Shown: positions 1-4,843, numbered from the stretch's first letter. The stretch: DNA of 6,310 nt from UBA1737 sp045653225 (GCA_045653225.1 JAZOLP010000059.1:1-6310), one strand, 5' to 3'. A program made the numbers and translations. The notes: generated by a model from the sequence alone, not told the origin.

Positions 1-1
1 T

Positions 2-763
2 TATCCAGATGAATTAAAAGCATCATATAAATATAGTTATAATGTAGAAAATTATGTATTGGTAGAAGGTAGACAACCAGAAAAGGAAAACGAATGTTTA
101 GTATCTATTTATAGTGATAAACAGGTTGGTGACTTATTTGATGGATATAAAATAGTCGGTAGATATAATGGATCAACTCAACTATTAAAAGCTGGTACTA
201 TGCTTTCAACTTCCGCATTAAGTTTTCAAGAATACTATAAAAAAGTATTTATAGTAGAAAGTGAAGCTAAAGTATTAGAGACGATTAGAGGTTCTGAATT
301 TGAACTTAAATCAATGTATCAAAATGAAATTGATGAAATTAAGGAAATGAATAATAGACAAATGACAGTTTATGGAATATTAGGCAGTATATGCTTAATT
401 GCAGCATCAATTATGGTATTTTTCTTAATGAGAAGTAAAATGATAAATGACATTTATAACATTGGTGTTTACCGAAGCTTAGGTTCTAGTAAATTAAAAA
501 TATATTTAAAATATTTTAGTGATACTTTGGTTATGGTTACTTTTACTGCATTGATAGCTTATGTTATAATAATGTTCTGTTATTTATCAGCAATTGAATC
601 AATTAATGATTATTTTGGAACTGAATTATTTAGTAAAGGATTAGGTGTTCCTTTATTAGGTATTGCTGTTATATATTTAATTAATATCACATTTGGACTT
701 TTACCAATATTTACATTACTAAGAAAGACTCCATCAGAAATTTTAGTTAAATACGATATTTAA
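2..763 (+). CDS. FtsX-like ABC transporter permease, C-terminal part (5' end outside window)
   Basis: The reading frame is open from base 2, so this is the last 253 residues of a longer protein; the TTG at 59 is only an internal codon. Three hydrophobic stretches are visible: one around MTVYGILGSICLIAASIMVF, one around TLVMVTFTALIAYVIIMF, and one around GVPLLGIAVIYLINITFGLL. Between the first two is a cytoplasmic segment reading NIGVYRSLGSSKLKIYLKYF, the typical 'IGVYRALGATKKDI' signature of FtsX/MacB-type permease domains. The protein ends in RKTPSEILVKYDI, also typical of that family. Such permeases work with a separate ATPase in the membrane for lipoprotein, peptide or antimicrobial transport; the substrate cannot be read here and the ATPase is not in the window. 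A small palindrome (767-782) follows the stop by 3 bases, matching the position of similar palindromes after the other gene blocks. Confidence 0.85.
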   Translation, partial: YPDELKASYKYSYNVENYVLVEGRQPEKENECLVSIYSDKQVGDLFDGYKIVGRYNGSTQLLKAGTMLSTSALSFQEYYKKVFIVESEAKVLETIRGSEFELKSMYQNEIDEIKEMNNRQMTVYGILGSICLIAASIMVFFLMRSKMINDIYNIGVYRSLGSSKLKIYLKYFSDTLVMVTFTALIAYVIIMFCYLSAIESINDYFGTELFSKGLGVPLLGIAVIYLINITFGLLPIFTLLRKTPSEILVKYDI

Positions 764-766
764 TAT

Positions 767-782
767 GTAAATTGCTATTTAC
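767..782. repeat. Putative array-end palindrome E1 (GTAAATT-GC-TATTTAC)
   Basis: Inverted repeat of 7-bp arms with one mismatch around a central GC, starting 3 bases after the permease stop codon. It resembles the end palindromes at 2508 (CC centre) and 5903 (CC centre), each of which follows the last gene of a block. It is AT-rich and the most diverged of the three, so taken alone it could be chance; its position supports it. Confidence 0.4.
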
Positions 783-803
783 AAAGCTAATAATAACTTA
801 CCC

Positions 804-857
804 GATTTACACGATTACCCCTTAGTTTACACGTTTATAAGTAAATCTACACGATTA
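804..857 (+). repeat. Three tandem direct repeats spaced exactly 20 bp
   Basis: The core TTTACACG (third copy TCTACACG) occurs at 806, 826 and 846, with exact 20-bp spacing. The first and third copies extend to ACACGATTA. The later ACGATTA/ACGATTT words near 2523-2608 and 5918 lie in the same relative place, just after the end palindrome. A run of short direct repeats suggests several copies of a DNA-binding protein. IS21-family transposon ends also carry multiple short repeats of this style, but no istA or istB gene is present. Confidence 0.6.
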
Positions 858-914
858 CAGACAAGGGTGTGTAATTGTATTAAAATAGGTATTGCATTCC
901 ATTTGAAAACGTTA

Positions 915-944
915 GGTTTGATACAATGTATCAAGCCTTTTTTT
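915..944 (+). terminator. Intrinsic terminator closing the block that ends with the permease gene
   Basis: A stem of GGTTTGATAC with GTATCAAGCC (10 bp, one G-U pair) and loop AAT is followed by seven T. It is nearly identical to the terminator at 2656-2684, which lies the same distance (42 bp) after the AATTGTATTAA word. Confidence 0.9.
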
Positions 945-1068
945 GTACTTTTATATGGGTTCGAGTCTTCTACGTATTAGATATTAATAATAAAGATTTA
1001 TCAAATAATGATATTTTTTATAATGAATGTGTGTTAGTTGTAGTTCTATTCACTAAACGATTTAAAAG

Positions 1069-1113
1069 GGTGGTTTCAAATTATTAAACGATATAGTAGG
1101 TGGTTTCAAAATA
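1069..1113 (+). repeat. Pair of 30-bp-spaced direct repeats upstream of promoter P1
   Basis: GGTGGTTTCAAATTA at 1069 and GGTGGTTTCAAAATA at 1099 are exactly 30 bp apart, with ACGAT words at 1057 and 1088. They end 17 bp before the -35 box. An equivalent pair lies at 2811 and 2841, and another at 2555 and 2585. The three-helical-turn spacing would place bound proteins on one face of the DNA. They may be regulator sites, recombinase accessory sites, or relics of IS21-type ends. Confidence 0.65.
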
Positions 1114-1130
1114 GTATTTATACTTAAAAA

Positions 1131-1159
1131 ATGACATTTTGAATGTATTGTGATATAAT
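1131..1159 (+). promoter_or_regulatory. Strong promoter P1 (array promoter, copy 1)
   Basis: The -35 is ATGACA (1131-1136), followed by a 17-bp spacer and the -10 TATAAT (1154-1159) with an extended TG one base upstream. The surrounding 69 bp are identical to promoter P2 at 2873-2901. Transcription starting near 1166 would run into the terminator at 1197-1222 before any gene, giving an RNA of only about 55 nt. Confidence 0.85.
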
Positions 1160-1170
1160 TATGGTACAAG

Positions 1171-1186
1171 ATAAATTAGAATTTAT
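1171..1186. repeat. AG palindrome, copy a (ATAAATT-AG-AATTTAT), no gene directly after it
   Basis: Perfect 7-bp inverted repeat around a central AG. It is identical to the copies at 2913 and 5275 and near-identical to those at 3281, 3858 and 4807. It lies just downstream of promoter P1. Sequence identity with the second promoter region ends at its last base; here it is followed by a terminator rather than a ribosome-binding site. Confidence 0.85.
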
Positions 1187-1196
1187 ATATTTAAAG

Positions 1197-1222
1197 CTAG
1201 ATTAAATAAATCTAGTTTTTTT
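1197..1222 (+). terminator. Terminator between promoter P1 and the ars promoter
   Basis: A stem of CTAGATT with AATCTAG (7 bp, extendable by flanking A-T pairs) and a 5-nt loop is followed by seven T (1216-1222). It begins only 10 bases after the AG palindrome and ends 3 bases before the ars -35 box. It should stop transcription from P1 and so keep the ars genes under their own promoter. Confidence 0.85.
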
Positions 1223-1225
1223 ATA

Positions 1226-1255
1226 TTGACAAACATCGATATGAAATGTTATAAT
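1226..1255 (+). promoter_or_regulatory. Promoter of the ars operon
   Basis: Consensus -35 TTGACA (1226-1231), an 18-bp spacer and consensus -10 TATAAT (1250-1255). It overlaps the inverted repeat that is the likely ArsR operator. The ribosome-binding site of arsR is AGAGG at 1275-1279, 10 bases before the ATG. Confidence 0.9.
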
Positions 1256-1272
1256 ATCGATAGATTTCGATA
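1235..1272. promoter_or_regulatory. Probable ArsR operator overlapping the ars promoter
   Basis: A perfect inverted repeat ATCGATAT (1235-1242) / ATATCGAT (1254-1261), 11 bp apart, covers the spacer and -10 box. A further TCGAT at 1267-1271 makes a second, overlapping repeat with ATCGA at 1256-1260. ArsR/SmtB repressors bind such AT-rich inverted repeats between or over -35/-10 boxes and release on binding arsenite. Autoregulation of this operon is therefore expected but inferred. Confidence 0.75.
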
Positions 1273-1289
1273 CGAGAGGCGTGAATTGA

Positions 1290-1544
1290 ATGAATCAAAT
1301 AGTAAATATATGTAAAGCATTAAGTGATGAAACTAGATTGTTGATTGTTTCAAAACTAAAAAATGTAAATGAATTATGTGCTTGTAAATTATTAGAAATA
1401 GTAGAATGTAATCAATCGACATTATCACATCATATGAAGATTTTAGTTGATAGCGGATTAGTAGTGGCTAGAAAGGAATGGAAATGGGTTCATTATTCTT
1501 TAAATAAAGAAAAAATAAATGAACTAATTAATTTTTTTAAATAG
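1290..1544 (+). CDS. arsR: ArsR/SmtB-family metalloid-responsive repressor
   Basis: An 84-residue winged-helix repressor, slightly short of the usual 95-120. The N-terminal helix reads ICKALSDETRLLIVSKL (about 7-23), followed by the classic arsenic-binding ELCACKLLE with Cys30 and Cys32, placed as in the CxC pair of the well-studied ArsR proteins. The recognition helix region is NQSTLSHHMKILVDSGLV (41-58), and the wing is RKEWKWVHYSLN (61-72). As(III) binding to the Cys pair would release it from the inverted repeat over its own promoter (1235-1272). It is first in a three-gene unit, with the next gene starting 8 bases after its stop. Another thiophilic metal such as Sb(III) could also be the inducer. 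Confidence 0.93.
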   Translation: MNQIVNICKALSDETRLLIVSKLKNVNELCACKLLEIVECNQSTLSHHMKILVDSGLVVARKEWKWVHYSLNKEKINELINFFK

Positions 1545-1552
1545 GTGAAAAT

Positions 1553-2122
1553 ATGGAATATACAGTAGATGATAAATATAAATTAATTAAAGAAGAAGTT
1601 TTAAAAAGCAAAAGTAAAAAAACAATAGAAATTGTTAAATCAATTATGAATATGGATTTTATAAATATTCATGGACCAGAACATCATTATCTTGATGGAG
1701 CTAGTTTTTTAGTGGCTTATAATAATGCGGGTGGAAATATTGATTTAAATAAATCATTAGATATTTTAGCTGAAAGAACTATTAAAATGCCAGGTGCTAT
1801 GTGTGGACATTGGGGCATTTGTGGTTCAACCACTTCAGTAGGTGCTAGTTTATCAATCATTCATGAAGTAAGTCCATTAAGTTCATCTAATTATTATAAA
1901 GAAAATATGGAATATACTTCAAAAGTGATTCAAAAGATGAGTGAAATTGGTGGTCCAAGATGTTGTAAAAGAAATGCCTTTTTATCATTAAGTACCGCAG
2001 TAGAATTTGTGAAGGATAAATATGGGATTGAAATGGAATTAGAGGAAATCGTTTGTGAATTCTCTTCTAAAAACAAACAATGTATTGGTTTAAGATGTCC
2101 ATATTTTAAGGGTAATAAATAA
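1553..2122 (+). CDS. DUF5714-like cysteine-rich protein in an ars operon
   Basis: A 189-residue soluble protein with no signal peptide or membrane segment. I recognise it as resembling the DUF5714 family of anaerobic bacteria and archaea, from memory of the pattern rather than a search. Visible conserved-looking blocks are HGPEHH (40-45), a glycine/cysteine loop CGHWGICGSTTSVGAS (84-99), GGPRCC (133-138) and a C-terminal pair CIGLRC (177-182), plus Cys168. Seven cysteines and several histidines suggest a metal, Fe-S or arsenical-binding role, but the reaction is unknown. It lies between arsR and arsC: its ribosome-binding site (AGGTG, 1543-1547) overlaps the arsR stop, and its own stop overlaps the arsC start by one base. 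This implies tight co-expression and an arsenic- or thiol-related role by context. Confidence 0.75.
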   Translation: MEYTVDDKYKLIKEEVLKSKSKKTIEIVKSIMNMDFINIHGPEHHYLDGASFLVAYNNAGGNIDLNKSLDILAERTIKMPGAMCGHWGICGSTTSVGASLSIIHEVSPLSSSNYYKENMEYTSKVIQKMSEIGGPRCCKRNAFLSLSTAVEFVKDKYGIEMELEEIVCEFSSKNKQCIGLRCPYFKGNK

Positions 2123-2490
2123 TGAAAAAAGTTGCGTTTATTTGTGTTCATAATTCCTGTAGAAGTCAAATTGCTGAAAGTTTATGCAAAGTATATAGAA
2201 AAGATTTAGAAGCTTATAGCGCTGGTACTGAAACAAAGCCTGAAATTAATCAAGATGCTGTTAGAATTATGAAAGAAAAATATAATATTGATATGACCAA
2301 TCAATATTCAAAGTTACTAAGAGATATTCCTAAATGTGATATTTATGTTTCTATGGGATGCAATGTAGGTTGCCCATTTGTTGGTAAAGAATTTGATTAT
2401 AATTTTGAAATTGAAGATCCTACAGGAAAAGAAGATGAAGAATTTTTTAAAGTAATAGAAGAAATTAAGTGTAAAATTAATATGCTTTGA
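2122..2490 (+). CDS. arsC: Arsenate reductase, low-molecular-weight phosphatase fold
   Basis: 122 residues. The P-loop is CVHNSCRS (Cys8 to Arg14 region, the CX5R motif of LMW tyrosine phosphatases and thioredoxin-linked ArsC). Cys80 and Cys84 (MGCNVGCPF) lie where ArsC enzymes carry the resolving cysteines, and EDPTGK (98-103) supplies the general-acid Asp99. The expected reaction is cytosolic reduction of arsenate to arsenite through a Cys8 intermediate and a disulfide cascade, recycled by thioredoxin. Its ATG overlaps the preceding stop by one base, and AAGGG at 2108-2112 is the ribosome-binding site. Arsenite normally has to be exported by Acr3 or ArsB, and neither follows here. A protein phosphatase role cannot be excluded, but the extra cysteines favour ArsC. 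Confidence 0.88.
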   Translation: MKKVAFICVHNSCRSQIAESLCKVYRKDLEAYSAGTETKPEINQDAVRIMKEKYNIDMTNQYSKLLRDIPKCDIYVSMGCNVGCPFVGKEFDYNFEIEDPTGKEDEEFFKVIEEIKCKINML

Positions 2491-2504
2491 TTTATTAGAA
2501 TAAA
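2491..2504. repeat. Degenerate AG palindrome right after arsC (TTTATT-AG-AATAAA)
   Basis: A perfect 6-bp inverted repeat around a central AG starts at the base after the arsC stop codon. It shares the core ATTAGAAT with the AG palindromes that precede the cassette genes, but the outer arm bases are swapped. It may be a decayed boundary site, or just an AT-rich coincidence. Confidence 0.35.
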
Positions 2505-2507
2505 CAG

Positions 2508-2523
2508 TTAAATTCCAATTTAA
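2508..2523. repeat. Array-end palindrome E2 (TTAAATT-CC-AATTTAA)
   Basis: A perfect 7-bp inverted repeat around a central CC, 17 bases after the arsC stop. From TAAATTCC through ACGATTA the sequence matches the end site at 5903 with a single difference, while the bases before it do not match. It therefore marks where the common downstream sequence begins. Confidence 0.7.
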
Positions 2524-2554
2524 CGATTACCTAGTATTATTAAACGATATACTG

Positions 2555-2600
2555 GGTGGTTTCAAAATTAGACGATTACAGCAAGGTGGTTTCAAAATTA
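2555..2600 (+). repeat. Two identical 16-bp direct repeats spaced 30 bp
   Basis: GGTGGTTTCAAAATTA occurs at 2555-2570 and again at 2585-2600. Both are followed by ACGATT words (2572, 2602), and further ACGAT words lie at 2523 and 2544. The repeats have the same orientation as the pairs upstream of promoters P1 and P2. Confidence 0.75.
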
Positions 2601-2655
2601 AACGATTTATTGAAATTGTATTAATAGTGGAGTACCTTGCCATTTAAGAACGTTA

Positions 2656-2684
2656 GGTTTGATACATTGTATCAAGCCTTTTTT
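2656..2684 (+). terminator. Intrinsic terminator of the ars block
   Basis: A stem of GGTTTGATAC with GTATCAAGCC and loop ATT is followed by six T. It differs from the terminator at 915 by one loop base and lies about 165 bp after the arsC stop, past the end palindrome and repeats. Confidence 0.9.
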
Positions 2685-2810
2685 CATACTTTAATAGGGG
2701 TTTGAGTCTCCCACGTATTAGATATTAAATATAATTATTCATCAATTAATAGTATTTTTATAAAAAATTAAGTGTTATTTGTATTTGTATTCGTTAAACG
2801 ATTTGACAAT

Positions 2811-2855
2811 GGTGGTTTCAAATTATTAAACTACATAGTTGGTAGTTTCAAAATA
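2811..2855 (+). repeat. Pair of 30-bp-spaced direct repeats upstream of promoter P2
   Basis: GGTGGTTTCAAATTA at 2811 and GGTAGTTTCAAAATA at 2841 mirror the pair at 1069 and 1099, at the same distance from the promoter. Confidence 0.65.
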
Positions 2856-2872
2856 GTAATTATACTTAAAAA

Positions 2873-2901
2873 ATGACATTTTGAATGTATTGTGATATAA
2901 T
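2873..2901 (+). promoter_or_regulatory. Strong promoter P2 driving the five-gene array
   Basis: The -35 ATGACA (2873-2878), a 17-bp spacer and an extended -10 TGA-TATAAT (2896-2901) are identical to promoter P1. It is the only clear promoter seen for the genes from 2950 to 5906, which have short gaps and no terminator between them. It is the probable common promoter of the array. Confidence 0.88.
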
Positions 2902-2912
2902 TATGGTACAAG

Positions 2913-2928
2913 ATAAATTAGAATTTAT
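2913..2928. repeat. AG palindrome, copy b, before the small membrane protein gene
   Basis: ATAAATT-AG-AATTTAT, perfect 7-bp arms. Nine bases separate it from GGAGG (2938-2942). The bases between, TGAGTAGAT, are nearly the same as those after copies c and e. Confidence 0.9.
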
Positions 2929-2949
2929 TGAGTAGATGGAGGTAAGGCT

Positions 2950-3240
2950 ATGACAAGAAAATCTAAATTATTTACGAGATTGAATCTAGTTTTTTCAAGC
3001 ATTTTATGGTTACTAGGAATTCTTACATTATTATTTAATATTTTAGGACTATGGGCACCATGGCATTTAGCTGGATTTGGTTTTGTTCTTTTTGTCCCGG
3101 TTCCTTTGATTTTCTCTATTTTATCACTTCTGTTCTCCTATAAGGAGAAGAAACTATTGCTAAATAATTTGATTTTTATAGGAGTTTCTGTGTTTTTCGT
3201 TTTATTTACATATTTTGTCTCTGTTGGGTGGTTTTGGTAG
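2950..3240 (+). CDS. Small integral membrane protein of unknown function
   Basis: A 96-residue protein I do not recognise. It has a basic N-terminus (RKSKLFTR) and three strongly hydrophobic segments: about 11-32, 40-63 and 71-93. A lysine-rich cytoplasmic-looking loop (KEKKLLLN, 65-72) lies between the second and third, and a proline pair at 50 and 52 lies in the second. It ends in aromatic residues (VGWFW). There is no catalytic motif. The start is well supported by GGAGG 7 bases before the ATG. It is the first gene after promoter P2 and the AG palindrome, and 40 bases of non-coding DNA follow before the next palindrome. Confidence 0.75.
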   Translation: MTRKSKLFTRLNLVFSSILWLLGILTLLFNILGLWAPWHLAGFGFVLFVPVPLIFSILSLLFSYKEKKLLLNNLIFIGVSVFFVLFTYFVSVGWFW

Positions 3241-3280
3241 CCACTAGAAATTAAAAAAAATAACACGTGTATACAAACCG

Positions 3281-3296
3281 TTAAATTAGAATTAAT
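3281..3296. repeat. AG palindrome, copy c (variant TTAAATT-AG-AATTAAT)
   Basis: Matches the consensus at 14 of 16 positions, including the full core AAATTAGAATT. GGAG follows after exactly 9 bases (CGAGTAGAT), as for copy b. Confidence 0.85.
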
Positions 3297-3317
3297 CGAG
3301 TAGATGGAGTGGTTAAA

Positions 3318-3854
3318 GTGAAATTAGTATTAATTGTAGGCTCAGGCGCTGTAGGGAAAATGACAGTTGGACAAGAATTGATGAAGATAACAGATTTAAG
3401 GTTATTTCATAATCATATGATGATAGAACCAGTTATTGATATTTTTGGATATTTTAAAGGTGATACAATTCTTAAATTGCGTGAAATTATATTTGATGAC
3501 TTCTCTAAAAGTGATTGCTACGGAATGATTCACACTTTAATGTGGGCATTTGATATGGAGTCAGATTGGGAATATGTTGAAAATCTTGTCAGTAAATTTG
3601 ATGAAGTGTACTGTATAGAATTAATAGCTTCACAAGAAGTTCGTCTTGAACGAAATAAAACAGAAAATAGATTAATTAATAAAGCTTCAAAACGTGATAT
3701 AGAAGCATCTAATAAACGTGTATTGAAAGAAGATTTACATCGCCTTGTTAGTAATGAAGGTGAAATTCCTTTTAAAAATTATTTAAGAATAAATAATGAA
3801 AATATAGAAGCTAAAGACGTGGCTAAAATGATAAAAGAAAAATTTAATCTTTAA
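3318..3854 (+). CDS. P-loop kinase-like NTPase (shikimate-kinase-like / AAA-type small protein)
   Basis: 178 residues from the GTG at 3318. An earlier in-frame GTG at 3309 would overlap the GGAG (3306-3309), whereas the later one sits 8 bases from it. A Walker A loop GSGAVGKMT (8-16) is followed by VGQELMKITDLRLFHNHM, a pattern I know from small single-domain P-loop proteins of Bacillota annotated as AAA-family ATPase or shikimate-kinase-like. Later, RLERNKTENR could supply phosphate-contacting arginines. ATP-dependent phosphotransfer to a small molecule is likely; the substrate is unknown. Sporadic accessory genes of this sort are often linked to drug or nucleotide modification, but nothing here proves that. 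Its stop lies 3 bases before the next palindrome. Confidence 0.8.
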   Translation: MKLVLIVGSGAVGKMTVGQELMKITDLRLFHNHMMIEPVIDIFGYFKGDTILKLREIIFDDFSKSDCYGMIHTLMWAFDMESDWEYVENLVSKFDEVYCIELIASQEVRLERNKTENRLINKASKRDIEASNKRVLKEDLHRLVSNEGEIPFKNYLRINNENIEAKDVAKMIKEKFNL

Positions 3855-3857
3855 TAG

Positions 3858-3873
3858 ATAAATTAGAATTTAA
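3858..3873. repeat. AG palindrome, copy d (ATAAATT-AG-AATTTAA)
   Basis: Matches the consensus at 15 of 16 positions. The 9 bases after it (TTAACAAAT) differ from the other copies, but the spacing to GGAGG (3883-3887) is unchanged. Confidence 0.85.
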
Positions 3874-3895
3874 TTAACAAATGGAGGTAATATGA

Positions 3896-4795
3896 ATGAA
3901 GAAGTCAATATTGTTATTTTTAATTTTATTAATTCCATTAACATCTTGTTTTCAACGAAATGAGATATTTGAACATAATAAAAGAATTTTAGATGAAAAT
4001 TATGAAGTAAACGCTAATTATGCAGTTGTGACTGGAAGAACATATCAAACTAAAGATAGAACTATAGATTTTGGCAATTTGATTGATAAACAAATTAGAA
4101 AAGATGGTAAAGGTGTTGAAGTTTTATATAATACAAGATTTGAAGATACCTTGGTAGAAGATAATATCTATTTTTTCTATGAGTATAAAAGAGTAGAAGA
4201 TATTGGTAAATTCGCTGTTGGATATGTAGATCTTGTTACCTTAAAAGTATATGCTGATTATTTTGAGTATGAGCGTTCTGGACTATCATGGGAATATTTA
4301 TATTCTACTGATGAGTTTGTTGCGTATAAGTTCTATGAATATAGTGGGACAAAAGATATTAAAATAGTTTTTTTCAAAGATTCTAATAAATTAGAATTTG
4401 ATTATAATTTAAACAATTTAGAATATGAGGCTAGTGAATTAGAAGAAGTTCAAGAAAAAGAATATTACATTCAAGATGGTATTAAATATACTTTGGACTG
4501 GAACAAATTAATTGATTCAAGAACGGGAGAGGTTATTACTTTACCTAATGGAAATGAATTAAGAGATAGTGTTCCTATAATTAAAGAAATATATGATAAA
4601 TTTACTTATGATAATATAAGTATAAACTTAACATATTTATCAAATGGCGATGAGTTATTCTTCTATATACAAGATAGACCAACAAATAGTTTGAACGCTC
4701 CATTTATGTTATTTAAATGTAATTTAGATTTGTCAGAAGTTTCTTATATTGGTTATTATGATCATTTAATATTTAATGTTGTTTTGGAAATATAA
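3896..4795 (+). CDS. Predicted lipoprotein of unknown function, 299 residues
   Basis: A lipoprotein signal peptide is clear: KK at 2-3, a hydrophobic core ILLFLILLIPL, and the lipobox LTSC with lipidated Cys18. The mature part is acidic and rich in Tyr, Asp, Glu and Asn, with beta-like stretches (IYFFYEYKRV, FVAYKFYEYSG, DELFFYIQ) and no motif I recognise. It should be anchored on the outer face of the membrane. GGAGG lies 8 bases before the ATG at 3896; a closer ATG at 3892 is out of frame and runs to a stop. A 15-bp near-copy of the AG palindrome is embedded in the coding sequence at 4386-4400, read as NKLEF. The next palindrome begins 11 bases after its stop. Confidence 0.8.
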   Translation: MKKSILLFLILLIPLTSCFQRNEIFEHNKRILDENYEVNANYAVVTGRTYQTKDRTIDFGNLIDKQIRKDGKGVEVLYNTRFEDTLVEDNIYFFYEYKRVEDIGKFAVGYVDLVTLKVYADYFEYERSGLSWEYLYSTDEFVAYKFYEYSGTKDIKIVFFKDSNKLEFDYNLNNLEYEASELEEVQEKEYYIQDGIKYTLDWNKLIDSRTGEVITLPNGNELRDSVPIIKEIYDKFTYDNISINLTYLSNGDELFFYIQDRPTNSLNAPFMLFKCNLDLSEVSYIGYYDHLIFNVVLEI

Positions 4796-4806
4796 TTAAA
4801 TGATTT

Positions 4807-4822
4807 ATAAATTAGAATTAAT
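4807..4822. repeat. AG palindrome, copy e (ATAAATT-AG-AATTAAT)
   Basis: Matches the consensus at 15 of 16 positions. It is followed after 9 bases (CGATTAGAT) by GGAGG at 4832-4836, nearly as in copies b and c. Confidence 0.85.
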
Positions 4823-4843
4823 CGATTAGATGGAGGTCTGATT

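Larger units (their letters stand above)
873..1186 (+). repeat. Inter-array module, copy 1 (homologous to 2614-2928)
   Basis: This 314-bp non-coding block aligns end to end with the 315-bp block at 2614-2928. Shared parts in order: AATTGTATTAA at its start, the hairpin terminator 42 bp later, a conserved stretch around ACGTATTAGATATTA (about 972-986), a diverged AT-rich middle, two GGTGGTTTCAAA repeats, a promoter and the AG palindrome. The last 69 bp (1118-1186) are identical to 2860-2928, and identity stops exactly at the end of the palindrome. A short version (start plus terminator only) recurs at 5938-6012. I see no plausible coding region in it. Confidence 0.85.
2614..2928 (+). repeat. 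Inter-array module, copy 2 (homologous to 873-1186)
   Basis: A 315-bp non-coding block in the same order as copy 1: AATTGTATTAA word, terminator, ACGTATTAGATATTA stretch, diverged AT-rich middle, two GGTRGTTTCAAA repeats (2811, 2841), promoter and AG palindrome. Length is kept to within one base although the middle has drifted, so it is a real duplicated unit. Conservation is highest over the promoter and palindrome. I see no gene in 2491-2949. Confidence 0.85.

Noticed and set aside
957..975. tRNA T-arm-like word (GGTTCGAGTC; GGGTTTGAGTCTCCC in the second copy near 2698)
   Set aside because: Suggestive of a tRNA 3' end or attachment site, but no acceptor, D or anticodon arm is found nearby and the first copy cannot form the T stem.
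764..1130. Degenerate IS21-family insertion sequence
   Set aside because: The multiple short repeats resemble such ends, but they are all in one orientation and no trace of istA or istB is visible.
1930..2169. Open frame of 79 codons on the minus strand
   Set aside because: It overlaps the DUF5714-like gene and the arsC start on the opposite strand, has no ribosome-binding site, and its product shows no family features.
2523..2608. Regular 30-bp repeats considered as a CRISPR array
   Set aside because: Only two repeat copies per set, the 'spacers' are the repeated ACGAT words, and no cas genes are present.
2913..2928. Palindrome as an RNA hairpin or attenuator
   Set aside because: A 7-bp A-U stem with a 2-nt loop would be unstable and no U-run follows; a DNA-level role fits better.
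3309..3317. GTG at 3309 as the start of the P-loop gene
   Set aside because: It overlaps the GGAG ribosome-binding site; the in-frame GTG 9 bases later is correctly spaced.
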